A DNA stretch of 64,000 bases from positions 13,619,222-13,683,221 of the forward strand of contig OX393583.1 in NCBI GenBank assembly GCA_947652605.1, written 5' to 3'. This stretch comes from Elmis aenea. Lineage: Eukaryota; Arthropoda; Insecta; Coleoptera; Elmidae. Shown one piece after another: positions 1 to 10,640 of the stretch. Below the pieces are notes generated by a model. It worked only from the letters and a program-made list of their open reading frames with translations, was not told the origin of the DNA and did no database searches. The position numbers and the translations under genes were made by a program. Position 1 is the first letter of the stretch; every line of letters starts with the position of its first letter.

Positions 1-1052
1 ATTATAAAAACCAACAGGGGTCGCACTCATCAGCCCACTATGAAGGTGGAAGATGATTGAAAATATTACTGTGGGAAACCTTTTAATAAGTATAAAACAT
101 CTACCAAATATCATTCTCCTACATTTATCTAAATTTGAGAAATAAAATAAAAACCCAATTTTACCGATCTCCTTTAGGGGGGTGTAACTCCGAAAGGAGA
201 CGTCTAAGAAAAAATTGTTATATAAAAGACTCCACTATTTTTGATAAGGAATCACCTCCCGAATTTTTTCGCATTATTTAAGAAACACCCTGTATATCAT
301 AATTTATGTAACGTTATACAGGGTGTGTAAAAATTGGCGGAAGGGCTACACGGGGCGATGTTCTTCGTAAAATTTTAAGTCGAAAATCTTAATACGAAAA
401 TGTTGTACCATGCTTGCTGTGTCTGCAAGAGGTCCTAAAAGCTTTGACATTTAGTCCTTTAATAGGCGTTATTATTTAATACTTGCAAATGAAAAAGCTG
501 CAATTTGGAATAAAAATAGATTTCGAATAGTATTTTTTCCTAGATATTGTGTTCTTCCTTTCAAAAATTGGTGTTGAAAATATGTAAATCACTGATTTTA
601 ATGACAGTAATACATATGGCAACATTGTCCTTAGCTGTCATCTCTGTTTTTCTTGTAATTATTTCTTGTTTGTGTTTTACGATACCCAAACGTTTGCAGC
701 TATGTTTACGAACTGAAGGCTTTCAGTTCGAACAAAAAATGTAAATACCTAAGTAAAAATTGCTGATAAAAAAATGTCCAAACGCAAATGAATGAATGCA
801 ATGTTGCCATTTTTTTTCTTTAAATGGTTCCTGAGGCCATAGGAAGCATGGTACAACATTTTCGTATTAAGATTGTCGACTTAGAATTTTACGAAGAACA
901 TCGCTCCGTGTAGCCCTTCCGCCAATTTTTACACACCCTGTATAACATAACAATTCATTTTTTTAACGTTATTTATAACGTTATGTAACGAAAACAAATA
1001 ATAAATAACGTTATTCAATAACGTAACGATTTAAAACGTTATTCCATCCCTG
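1..1052. mobile_element. Right part of a non-autonomous hAT-like element (cut by window start)
   Basis: The right end (943-1052) is rich in AACGTTAT-type repeats and ends in CCATCCCTG. It is the reverse complement of the left end of the complete element at 30422-31469, which has an 8-bp target duplication, so the family looks hAT-like. Bases 1-293 match 30957-31230 and end in CACCCTG, so a foldback sits inside the host element here as in the other copy. A further TA foldback is inserted at 319-940. No coding sequence is seen. Confidence 0.6.
319..940. mobile_element. TA-flanked foldback MITE, family A copy 1
   Basis: It begins CAGGGTGTGTAAAAATTGGC and ends with the inverted complement ACACACCCTG, flanked by TA on both sides (317-318 and 941-942). 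The inverted arms are about 100 bp. A near-identical copy of 623 bp lies at 28953-29575 and a broken one at 24639. The TA target and TIRs fit a Tc1/mariner-type non-autonomous element. The short ORF inside (547-744) is not conserved coding. Confidence 0.85.
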
Positions 1053-1603
1053 TTTTATACTATACTATTTTTTCGTTTAAGAAAATCGTATACGATTTTC
1101 TAGTACGATGTCAATCAGAAATTAAAAATCTTGAACGAAAAATTCGTACGAAATTATACGTGCCCTATATGCGTCCAATTATAGCATGCGCGCATGCGTA
1201 TTCTACTTTTACTGTATCTGACCGCATGTCATTTGTGGGTTAGGTTAACTGAAACAATCAAACGATGTTAAATACTACTTATTACCGTTATCCCTCACAA
1301 TTTATTTTGTAGGAATAAATATGTAGAATGGAACAAGCGTTAAATATACGTTAAATTTGAAAATGATTCGCTTTCTGTTCTGTGATCAAATTGAACATTT
1401 GACATGGTTACTCAAGGTGCCAACAAACTATGATAAAAGTTACTAAAAGGTAAACAAAATATATTGGAGTTTTCGTACCAAAAATTAGTACAATGTAAAT
1501 GGCACATATTTTCGATGCTAAATTCTTGAACGAAATTTTTGTATTAAAAAACGTATGCGATTGTATGCGATTTTCTTAAACGAAAAAATAGTATAGTATA
1601 AAA
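1053..1603. mobile_element. Short TIR element with ~47-bp terminal inverted repeats
   Basis: The left end TTTTATACTATACTATTTTT is repeated inverted at the right end (about 1557-1603), including the following TTCGTTTAAGAAAATCG. No coding potential is seen. It lies between the hAT-like end at 1052 and the hAT transposase relic. The target-site duplication is not clear and the superfamily is not assigned. Confidence 0.6.
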
Positions 1604-2548
1604 CAGTCTTTACGCTTAAACCATTGTGTGATACTCGATGGAAAGCCAAAATAGACGCAGTCAAAGCAGTGTACACAGTTTGAAGAAATTCGTAACGCCT
1701 TAGAAGAATTTATTAGTGCAAATAACGATAACAGATCAGTATCTGAAGCTAAAAGTCTATTAGATTCATTACAACAAATGCCATTTATTTTATGCTTATC
1801 CGTATGATTTAAAATATTGTCAAAAATTAATAGTATCAAGAATTCTAAGCAAAAACAATTGTTCTTGACTCTGCTTTTAATTTAGTAAATAAAATTAAAA
1901 ATGAAATCCAAAATTTAACACATTTTTAGACGACGCAAAAATGATAGCACAACAGTTGAATGTTTCAGAAGATTTCCCTAAAAAAAAAATTCGAAATAGA
2001 AAAAGGTTATTTTCCGAGCTAACAGAAGATTAAGTTTTACAAGACCCAGTATGGGAATTTAATGTTACTTTTTCAACGTTGTGGTTGATACTGTCATTGT
2101 ACAAACAAATGAAAGATTTTAAACTGTAACCAGTATTATTACTGATTTTTAATTAATCACTAATATAAAAACATTACAAAAAAATTAACTAGAAAACCGT
2201 TTAAAAGATTATGTAAAACTTTATGGTAAAGATGTAAATGAAGACCTAATCCAGGAATTGATTTGTTGAAAGAATTGATCTTAGACCAAAAAGATGTAAA
2301 TAACGCGCAAAACAGATTGCAATACATATTAAATAATAATTATAATGAATTATTACCAAATATGCTAACCGTATTAAAAAAATTTTATACGTTACCAGTT
2401 ACTATAGCAAGTGCAGAGCGTTCTTTAACCCTTTGTGCCCTAGTGGTTTCAGAGTGAAACCATCTTTTTTAAAATTTATTTCTATATTCCTACTGGTTAT
2501 CGCGTGAAACCACACGCTTCTGAGCACGTGTTAGTCATCCCTCTAGAC

Positions 2549-2782
2549 CAGTGTTTCCCAAAGTGTGGTACGCGTACCACTGGGGGTACGGGAAGAGTTT
2601 GGTGGGGGTACGCGATTATAATGAATGTTATTTATAATATATACCTTTTACTTATTTTATTTGTATTTTATTATGAATACATTTCGTTTTCGTTTATTAT
2701 TTTAATTTTTTTAACGAGGGGTACTCAGTGTTACGATAATTATAGAAGGGGTACACAGGTGGCGAAAGTTTGGGAAACACTG
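2549..2782. mobile_element. hAT MITE with 8-bp TSD CTCTAGAC
   Basis: A 234-bp element begins CAGTGTTTCCCAAAGTGTGG and ends TTTGGGAAACACTG. It is flanked by perfect 8-bp duplications CTCTAGAC at 2541-2548 and 2783-2790, as expected for hAT. It is nested in the piggyBac, which is itself nested in a hAT relic. No coding potential. Confidence 0.92.
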
Positions 2783-2911
2783 CTCTAGACAAATACAGCG
2801 TTACTATTGGCCGGATTACACTCGATATCATGCACTAATGCAATTTTGTAACTGCTCTGACATTTAGTGCACGTGCTCCTAGAATATTATGTATTTTTAA
2901 TGTTTGTAATC

Positions 2912-3478
2912 ATGGCAGGTAAGTTTTTATTATCAAAACTTTCAAAATATGTTAAATCAATGTACTTGACATGCTTTTTTACAAAAATTTTAAATCTATG
3001 TGCTTTAAATTTAGGCATAAACATACCGGTTTCGGATTGAAACCACTAGGAAACAACATGTATTTTATTAATTTCAGAAAAAAAAACATATCACTTCAAA
3101 GAGTTGGAAGAAATGGAAGCAAATGAATTTTTTACTCTCTTAGAAGAAATTCCTTTAGATAATGAATCCGACGTAGATAACATAATTGAAGATGAAGAAG
3201 AAAATGGCATAACCGAGGATAATTTATTTGATATAAATGCAATGCCCATTTTTTTTGCAAATGATACGAATAAAGATGTGATTGAAGAGAACAGCGATTG
3301 GGAAATGGAAGATGATATTCCTTTAGTCTATGTCTACATATGCCAATCCACTCAAAGTCACGGCGATGCGCTTTTTGCAGCAGCACTCAGGAGCCGCACA
3401 TCTTCGTGCAGTATTTGTGATATTGGTTTATGCCTTAGTGAAAGAAAAAATTGTTTCTTGCTGTATCACAAAAAATAA
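2912..3478 (+). CDS. Truncated piggyBac transposase-derived protein (135 aa, one intron)
   Basis: Exon 1 is ATGGCAG (2912-2918). A GTAAGT donor at 2919 and a TTTCAG acceptor ending at 3077 define a 159-nt intron. Exon 2 (3078-3478) keeps the frame and gives a 135-aa protein. The N-terminal two thirds is strongly acidic, starting MAEKKTYHFKELEEMEANEF, as in piggyBac transposases. The last 30 residues match the end of the cysteine-rich domain, with CSICDIGLCLSERKNCF and then YHK. The DDD catalytic core is missing, yet the junction is in frame. No premature stop is seen. It cannot catalyse transposition; a DNA-binding or regulatory role is only inference. An ATG at 3113 is an alternative start if the intron is not spliced. 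Confidence 0.6.
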
Positions 3479-3899
3479 ACTTTCTTTATGTAACGACTAC
3501 ATGTTTTTTTTTATTGTATCTTCACTTTTTGAATGTATCTAAAGAATAAAATTTTTGTTATTGGTTTACTAATTTATTTTTATACTTTCCTAGTGGTTAT
3601 ACGGTAAAACCATGGGGTGGACGCTGAAATAACACCCCAATTTTTTTTTGAATTTTAGATTTATGTTTTTTGAATTACAAATAATCATATTTTCATATAT
3701 GCATTCGGATATAAACAAAAAAAAGTTTCCAGGGAACAAAGGGTGCAAATTAAAATTAATAAAGAATTATGTTCGGTCAAGTATGTGTGGAGAACGCTCA
3801 AACGCACTTGCTATGTTAAGCATCGAAAAGGAAATTGCCAAAAATTGTAATTTTTCTGAAATCATTGTTGAAATAACAAAAACAAAATCGCTTATTTAA

Positions 3900-4384
3900 A
3901 TAAAGACATATTACGCAATATAAGTTTATTTCAAATCCCTGCATTTTTACTTATAAAAAACCTTTTAAGGCCCCAAAAAGTTTCTTGCACCCGGACCCCT
4001 TTATAGAAAAGGCCGTCCCTGCCACTGCTTAAAGTTTCATTGCGTAAAAAACAAGATGAAATGCAACTTATAAGCCATACACGCTGGAGTCAACTTATTA
4101 GGGTATTTTGTTTAATAATTTTCGCCAGGATAACACAAAACAATAAAAAAAATGCTTTTGGTTCACAAGCCAAATTCTGCACAGCCCAAAATATTTTAAC
4201 AATAATTTTTAAAATAATTTATTATGTAATTATTTCAAAAATATGTTAACATTAATTTAAATGAAATAATCAAACACAAAACAATGGATTATTTGTACTT
4301 TCAATTAAGTATTATAAAGGAATTTTCCACAGTTTTTCTTAGCAAATATATTATTAGTATCTTCATAATCAATATTTTCAATTA
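3900..4384. other. Intergenic stretch, remnant TE sequence
   Basis: AT-rich sequence with no credible ORF. A phrase near 3970-4020 reading CCCCAAAAAGTTTCTTGCAC looks like an old hAT terminal region. Nothing else is recognised. Confidence 0.4.
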
Positions 4385-4502
4385 AAGGGGCTATTGCAAA
4401 AAGGGTACAAGTGCATTTTGACTAGTATCGAGTAATTGAGTTGTAAAGTTAATTGCTATCTAAGAATTCACCGTTGTGGTTGGCATATTTTAAATATATG
4501 TA

Positions 4503-5259
4503 CAGGGTTGCCAGGTGTCCCGATTAATCGGGATTGTCCCGATTTGAAGTCTCAAGGCCCGGTGTCCCGGCTAGATCTTTCGGGACGTTTAAATATCCCG
4601 GTTTATGGCTTTTTCGATTCTTACCAAAACATCGTTGTCAAACCGGTAGCGGCCACCTTCGGCGTGTCTCGACCTTGTTCGGTATTTTTACGCCCAGCTC
4701 AATGCTCGTTATGATCACACCTCGCAACTTTCAGGACTCTCGGCCTGTCCAAAATGCCGAAGAGGAAGAGCAAATTTTCCGACAAATATAGCGAAAAATA
4801 TCCTTTTATTAAGAAAAGGCAGAACTGATAACTGAAAATAAAGCCTTCTGCAAAGTTGTAAGATTTGTGAGATTATTTCTGTGACTTTTGTTGCATGTAT
4901 TCCTTATACATATACATATATAGGAAGGTTGCCGGGACTGGACCGGTTCCTTAATTGGACCACGTCAATTTTGGCAGTTTATTGACGGAAACAAGTACCT
5001 TGTTGTACGAGTTGACGTATGAAATTGCATATGCCTAACTTGAGCAGTGCACGTGTTCTTTTTAATAAAGTAGAATTCTACGATAAACGTCAATAAACTG
5101 CCAAAATTGACGTGGTCGGTCCAATTGAGGAACCGGTCCAATCCTGGCAACCTTGAGTTCTGAGATTGTTTTTTTGTTTTTGTTCTTAATAAACGAATTC
5201 TATCTATTCCTCTTTTTTTTACTGTCCCGGTTTGACGACCAAGAAATCTGGCAACCCTA
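4503..5259. mobile_element. Non-autonomous hAT element with TSD TATATGTA
   Basis: The left terminus is CAGGGTTGCCAGGTGTCCCG. The right terminus, read inverted, is TAGGGTTGCCAGATTTC. Perfect 8-bp duplications TATATGTA lie at 4495-4502 and 5260-5267. Repeated TCCCG words occur near both ends. A separate foldback (4924-5154) is nested inside. No transposase. Confidence 0.8.
4924..5154. mobile_element. Foldback MITE nested in the hAT element
   Basis: The arm AAGGTTGCCGGGACTGGACC...TTGGCAGTTTATTGACG (4924-4987) is repeated inverted at about 5090-5154. The arms are 60-65 bp and nearly identical. No clear target duplication. Confidence 0.7.
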
Positions 5260-5451
5260 TATATGTAAGATGTGCAAAAATAACGTACTTTCTAATTGCT
5301 GAACAGAAATTTTGATCAACTAAGTAACTTTTGAAATTTAATGTACTTATACCTTTTTTTGCACAAACCATTTATTGTACCTACTTGAAAAGATTAAACA
5401 AGAAAATGCAATGTTTCAGAAAAAAATGACATTTTATTACAAAAATAATTA

Positions 5452-5990
5452 TTAGTCTGAAGCTACGTCATATACAATATTATCAGAATCATATTCCTCA
5501 TTGACGTCATTTTGTTTTTCTGCTTTGTCTTTTTGTTTATTTTGTGGGTTTTCGTGAGCCATATTTATGTAATATGAATGATGCACTGGCGGTATGAAAT
5601 TAAGGAGAGTTTGAAGATTGGTCCATTTGGCGAATTTAATTTTGACTGGATTTTTTTATCGTTTTGTAAAAGTGCTATTTATGGATAAAGATAAACGTCC
5701 ACGCTCGGAAGATTTGCAGGCACACTTCAGGAATGGAAAGGAGTTTTCCGAAGTTGGTTTAAACTGGAAAGAAAACGCTTCTGGTGCCCTTTCATATAGA
5801 AAATGAACAATTTCTCTGAATTTTATAGCGGTTCCAGTGGTGTCTTTCTTCGGATCTTTCATCATTTTATTAAGTTTCGCGAAAGAGTAAAAATTTTCTT
5901 TGGTCATTTCATGAACCTTAAATTTTTTTTGACGAACTCCAAATAACCTGCCTCCAGTGGTCAGGAATAAATACTTGAGGATCTTGCCTC
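5452..5990 (-). pseudogene. Unrecognised ORF relic, probably transposon-encoded
   Basis: Reading the minus strand from about 5990 gives a lysine- and phenylalanine-rich protein with motifs GGRLFGVRQKKFKVHEMTKE, FYSFAKLNKMMKDPKK, then FAKWTNLQTLLNFIPPVHH, and an acidic tail ending in DVASD at 5455. One in-frame TAA interrupts it near 5660, and a frame change is likely near 5920. I do not recognise the family. It sits inside an element with inverted ends, so a transposon origin is inferred, not shown. Confidence 0.4.
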
Positions 5991-7100
5991 TTTTTTTCTA
6001 TAATCAAGTCCTCATTAGTGTAGGAGGGCCTGTGGTGTAAGCTGCTTAAGTATTTAAAGATACGGTACCATAAAACCGCTTATAATATCTTGCCACAAAC
6101 TTAAGAAAACGTTAAGAAATAACTAACTCGTCTTTAGTACAAAATAGGTACAAGTGATTTCATACCCTTTTTGAAGAAAACGTTATGAACTTTTAATTTC
6201 GTAGATTATACTATTCACCTCATAGATGGCACTAGTAAGCCTAAAATGCACTTGAATCTTTTTTGCACTAATAGAGTGCAGCTTTAACTTTAGATTTATG
6301 TACTTATCTCAAAATGTAAAAAAATCACTTACCTATACCCTTTTTGCACCAACCACTTCAGTTGTTTTTTGCTAAATACATAAAGGTACTAAAGAATTGA
6401 GTTTTTCTTGTGACAATGCACTGCTAAGATAATTTTTAACTAGACAGAAAAATTACGTTCCCAGCACCAACAACAAACCCTGACACAGAGTCAACCGAAG
6501 GATACTTTAGGCTTTGGGCAGGGGTCGACAACGCGGCGCCGTCGGTGAGATTTTTATGCGCCCTCACTATATTACACACATACGGTGTTAGAAAATCAGT
6601 TCTATGGTACGCTCATAGGCATTGCTAACCGACCGAAATGTGCGAATTTGAACCTTAGGGCACGTACATAGTGAGGCCGCGCTTCTCGCCGCGCTTCTCG
6701 CCAGGATGCTAGCCGCGATGCTGGCTGGGATGTTCGCACCTCGGTATTCGTATCTGGCCAAGCAAATATTCAAACAAATCACGGTTTATGTCAGTTTGCG
6801 TTTTCAAGTTCATATTTTATTAAAATGATAAAATGTTTACGAATTCTGATAGTGATGGTGAATTATTGACAAGTAATGCCGTCAAGTTGTGACGATCTGT
6901 CCAGCGGTTTTTTTGGGGTTGGTTGTAGATGTTCTTCACAATTTGTTAATGATCAATATAAACGAATAATGTTGAAATCTGTTTAATAATACTAATAATA
7001 ATAATAATATTAAAAAATAAAAAAAAGTTTTTATTTATATTTTAGATAATTTTACATTAATATGATAATGCTTATATTTATTTTTACATATTCTTTTAAA

Positions 7101-7520
7101 TGGTTCTAACCCTTTGAGTCCCAATTTGTTTTTTTTTTCGTTTTTTGATATAATTTTTATGTATATCTTTAGATACAGTTGTAAAGAAGTCAAAAACAAT
7201 ATATGAAAAAAAAAATTCACGAGGGTGGACATCTAGGGGTGGTGGGACATATATGTCCTATTGGGTAATAGGAGTGGGATATATATGTCCCACTGGAAGT
7301 AAAATAACTAATATGTATATGACAAATACAATTTATTTTGAAAAAATGTTATGTATGACAGGACGACAGGAGGCAAAACAATTTTTGCACAACGGCACAT
7401 GTTATACAAAGCGTGGTAGTTCTTTTATCCTTCTTTTTTTTGGAGCAGTTATAACAGCTTCTCCTGGTAGGTCATTCAACTGGTAGATGATCACCTACAT
7501 TTAACAACAACTTAGATTTG
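7101..7520. repeat. Possible piggyBac-like end
   Basis: CCCTTTGAGTCCC at about 7110 resembles a piggyBac terminus. It is followed by the repeated palindromic words GGGACATATATGTCC at about 7248-7285. A TTAA does not flank it (CTAA instead), no opposite end was found, and the reading frames here are short. Tentative. Confidence 0.25.
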
Positions 7521-8066
7521 GTAGATGGTCGTATTGCTTTTTACGAACGACATTCGCATGCTGTCTACCATAACTTATTAACGATTCAGCAAGTGAAACA
7601 AAAAATTCCAAAAACTTTTTTTTTTCTTTTCCTTTCCTTTCTTTTATTTCACGGAAAACAATCTGAATTTTGGGTTGTATTCATAAAATTTATCCGAATA
7701 ATGTTTTAGTTCTTCATATAAAAGATAAAATTCACCAAGTTTGGTGCGTTTTTTATTTATAGGATGCATACTGCATTCTCTAACTTTTCTATTGGAAAGT
7801 AACCACCACTTGACGGCTTTACTTGTCAATAATTCACTATTGCCCGGTTTCTCCGACACATCTTAAGATCTAGCTGAATCTTAAGTTCGCCTTAACGGTA
7901 TAAAGTGTTGCACCAAGCAATTTTAAGAACATATTCGACTTGAGCTGAGCTCACATCTTGAGTCGCTGTTTACTAGAACTTGAGCTGGAGTACATAACCT
8001 AAAAGTATCTTGTATTTGCTTTTTTTGTAGTTAAATGTTTGTTTAAATTGTGGTTTAAGTTTAAAT

Positions 8067-8259
8067 ATGGATATTGACTTTATAAATATGATAGATGATG
8101 CAGATGATGACTTGTACGACCCTGTAATTCCTCGAAGGCGATTTGTTCGCGCAAATCCATTTACGGATTTCGAATACGATCGTTTTTTTATGCGTTTTCG
8201 CCTCACAAAAGAGACAGTTATTGTGATCTTAGATCAAATTGAGCCTCAATTGGAGTATA
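8067..8259 (+). pseudogene. Harbinger transposase N-terminus, truncated (copy A)
   Basis: The ORF opens MDIDFINMIDDADDDLYDP and continues with VIPRRRFVRANPFTDF and FFMRFRLTKETV..ILDQIEPQLEY, matching the N-terminal half of HARBI1-like transposases (R.NPF...D..F..RFRL.K.TV). After residue 64 the frame runs into the foldback inserted at 8260. No DDE nuclease domain follows, so the protein would be inactive. The same N-terminus occurs at 35340 with about two differences. Confidence 0.7.
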
Positions 8260-9182
8260 CAGGGTGTTTGAAATTCGAGTTTAAGCATGGGGATCTCGCG
8301 TATTATAATAGCTCGAGTATAGGTTTAAAATTGGCAAAGTTGGTAAATTTGGTGCTTATTAATAATCCAAAGAGAAATTGGAAATATCTCAAACAGTATC
8401 CGAGAAAATTAGGAAAGACTGGAAAATACGATTTTTAAAAATCGTTTATAACTCCTTTGGAGTTTGAAATATTTTAAATGTGTAAACAAGTTGCCCAAGC
8501 AACTTTTTAAGCCGAATCGGATGGTGGTCACAAATTTTTCCTAGGTCGATTCGTTTTTGTTTTAGACAACCAACTTTGTTTTTTGTGATGGGCAGCATAT
8601 CGGGTTTTTCTTCGTTATTAAAGTTCATTTTTAGGACTAACAGGCCTTTAAAACTTTTAGATTGTTGATCGGTTGTCATGGAAACAACATAAACTACAAT
8701 GACCGGCCAACCTGATTTATAATGGTTATTGTTTAAAACGTATTTTTTGAAATTTGACAATAAAAGAAAAAGTAAAATACCATGTGTAATACATCAATGG
8801 ATTTAGAAAAATAAATGCTATTTGATAATGTAAATAGCAAAACTTGCGCCCATAAGCAAAAACAAAGTTGGTTGTCATAAAACAAAAACGAATCGATCTA
8901 AGAAAAATTTGTGACTACCATCCGATTCGGCTTAAAAAGTTGCTTCGGCAATGTTTTTACACATTTGAAATATTTCATACTCCAAAGGAGTTATAAACGA
9001 TTTTCAAAAATCGTATTTTCCAGTTTTTCCTAATGTTCTCGGACACCGTTTGAGATATTTCCAATTTCTCTTTGGATTATTAATGAGCACCAAATTTAGC
9101 AACTTTGCCAAATTTAAACCTATACTTTAGCTATTATAATAAGCGAGAACCTCATGCTTAAACTCGAATTTCAAACACCCTG
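8260..9182. mobile_element. TA-flanked foldback MITE (923 bp), family B
   Basis: It begins CAGGGTGTTTGAAATTCGAG and ends with its inverted copy, flanked by TA (8258-8259 and 9183-9184). The arms are about 400 bp and nearly identical (for example the block around 8480-8580 mirrors 8870-8960). It interrupts the Harbinger ORF. An identical-length copy occupies 35533-36455 at the same host position. Confidence 0.85.
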
Positions 9183-9787
9183 TATACATAATCTATTTAT
9201 TTATTTTCTTCCACCAAGCTAACTAATAATTGTTTTTCCTCCATGGTATAATTTATTCTTTTTTTTCCGCCATTTCAACACAAAATAAAATAATAAACAC
9301 CGAACTGTAACTTTATATGTGACTAACAGCTGATAGCAACAACAAGATGTCACAGGGAGCCGTTTTAACAGCTGTGATGTAAATGGCCAATGAAAATTAG
9401 CCATTTCAATCTGCCGCTAAAATGTGCCGACTTCTTGCAACGTTGCCAAACCGAGTTCTAACTTAGCTGAGATGTCTAACAGATTCCGGAATATGTTTTC
9501 TGTGCAACGCATTGGTATCTTGAGACGGTCTTAAGTATAAGGCGGGCTTATATAAGTTCGATCTTGAGATGTGTCGGAGAAACCGGGCATATCACTATCA
9601 GAATTCATAGTAAACATTTTAATAAAATATGAACTTCAAAACGCAAACTGACATAAATCGTGATTTGTTTGAATATTTGCTTGGCCAGATACGAATAGCG
9701 AGGTGCGAACATCCCAGCCAGCATCGCGGCTAGCATCCTGGCGAGAAGCGCGGCGGCGAGAAGCGCGGCCTCACTATGTACGTGCCC

Positions 9788-10640
9788 TTATGGGTGTAAT
9801 GCTAACGAAATAAAATTTAACTACGAGAGAGTCAACATAGTTCTGAATGAGATGAACTTATATAAATCGCGTTATTGACGTAGCATAAGTATACGTATCC
9901 ATAGATGTTAGGAGGTAGATGTTTCTTTGTTGGATTGACAGCTTAATTGCCTGAATGAGTTATGGACACTGTTTTTAAAAAAGCGGACGACTCAAAGATT
10001 TTATACATCAATGCATGTTACATTCCCCGCGTATTAGTCCCTAGTCAGCTAGTCGATAAGAAAACATTTAAATACCTAGTTTTACAGTGTAGCTTATCTT
10101 AATGCCACAAAAAACAACGATACCTTGCAAAGCGCCTGATAGTTAGGCAATGTGTATTTGATATTTTAGCAAAACATGCACTTGTTACATAAGAATTGCA
10201 ATGTTATTTGTAAATATATTATTTACAGGAAAACTGATTTGTACAGTAAAAGTTTCAATGTAAGTATCTATGTCCTCATATATTCATTATTTACAAATTT
10301 TTACAATATTACTGAACTATCAAAATGGGCAATTTTAAACAATTTTTTTGCGCCTTGTTTAAAAAAAAAATAAATTTTGAATAACATAGGGACATCAATT
10401 AGTTCATCGACAATTGAAGGCTTTTTTCCTCATATGATTACCTTTTTTAATAAACGAGTAATGTATACCCTACAACATGTCTCATAACTAACACGAGCAT
10501 TACGCCCTTAAGTGTTACGTCCATAACGCCACTACCTGAAATAAAACCTTTAATATTTTAAAGTTTTTTTTTCCAGGCGCCCGCCAATATTTTTTGAATT
10601 TATATTGCGCCCTTATTGACAAAAAAGTCCCCTGCGACCC
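9788..10640. other. Remainder of the hAT-like insertion, non-coding
   Basis: AT-rich sequence between the Harbinger end and the hAT-like right terminus. No credible ORF. The final 100 bases (from about 10575) are rich in GCGCCC words, which mirror the left end. Confidence 0.4.

Larger units (their letters stand above)
2429..3743 (+). mobile_element. Internally deleted piggyBac element
   Basis: The left end CCCTTTGTGCCCTAGTGG follows TTAA. The right end read inverted is CCCTTTGTTCCCTGG, matching 13 of the first 15 bases. The right-hand TTAA has decayed. The element interrupts a hAT transposase ORF whose two halves lie on either side. It carries a short two-exon gene (2912-3478) and a nested hAT MITE (2549-2782). 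Four copies of a palindromic motif with core GGTTNNNNNGTGAAACCA lie near the ends and near the gene start. Confidence 0.75.
1609..3899 (+). pseudogene. hAT-superfamily transposase relic, split by a piggyBac insertion
   Basis: Pieces of a hAT transposase can be read in several frames. From about 1610 comes a CDTRW motif followed by a helical stretch (DAVKAVY, then NALEEF after a 1-nt shift). At 2263-2424 the dimerisation region runs to the LPVTIASAERS motif typical of hAT C-termini. The frame breaks at a TTAA (2425-2428) where a piggyBac element is inserted, and resumes at 3744 with KLKLIKNY...ALAMLSIEKEIAK, the usual hAT C-terminus. Stops and frameshifts make it non-functional. It resembles the ZMYM1-like branch of hAT proteins. 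The N-terminal zinc finger and first catalytic part are missing. Confidence 0.75.
4385..6350. mobile_element. Unclassified element with GCAAAAAGGGTA ends and an internal minus-strand ORF
   Basis: The left end (about 4391-4420) has TTGCAAAAAGGGTACAAGTG and the right end (about 6310-6350), read inverted, has TGCAAAAAGGGTATAGGTAA. Related words recur at about 5345 and 6150. The element contains a minus-strand ORF relic (5452-5990) and a nested hAT element (4503-5259). The superfamily is not recognised and the boundaries are approximate. Confidence 0.4.
7842..9589 (+). mobile_element. Second PIF/Harbinger element, copy A (TSD TAT)
   Basis: The termini are TGCCCGGTTTCTCCGACACATC and its inverted copy, with 3-bp TAT duplications (7839-7841 and 9590-9592). 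It is inserted in the transposase exon of another Harbinger. It carries the start of its own transposase (8067-8259), cut off by a mariner-type foldback (8260-9182). A near-identical composite lies at 35114-36863. Confidence 0.85.
7644..9608 (-). pseudogene. Harbinger transposase N-terminal exon, interrupted
   Basis: On the minus strand the exon starts ATG at 9608 (MNSDSDS) and, after a 1.75-kb insertion (7842-9589), continues ELLTSKAVKWWLLSNRKVRE, then MHPINKKRTKLGEF and LLYEELKHYSDKFYEY, ending at 7644. The W.HPIN..R...GEF...Y.EL...P.KF..Y pattern is the well-known N-terminal segment of insect PIF/Harbinger transposases. After EY the homology stops and the frame ends soon afterwards. The catalytic domain is absent. 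Confidence 0.65.
6658..9787. mobile_element. PIF/Harbinger element with TTA TSD and ~240-bp inverted arms
   Basis: The termini are GGGCACGTACATAGTGAGG and its inverted copy, flanked by TTA on both sides (6655-6657 and 9788-9790), as expected for PIF/Harbinger. The inverted homology runs about 240 bp inward and includes the first codons of the transposase in both arms: on the plus strand near 6847, and on the minus strand at 9608. The true transposase start on the minus strand is interrupted by a second Harbinger (7842-9589). A DDE nuclease domain is not found, so the element is non-autonomous. Confidence 0.75.

Noticed and set aside
547..744. 65-codon ORF inside the foldback 319-940
   Set aside because: The second copy at 28953 carries frame-changing differences and no domain is present.
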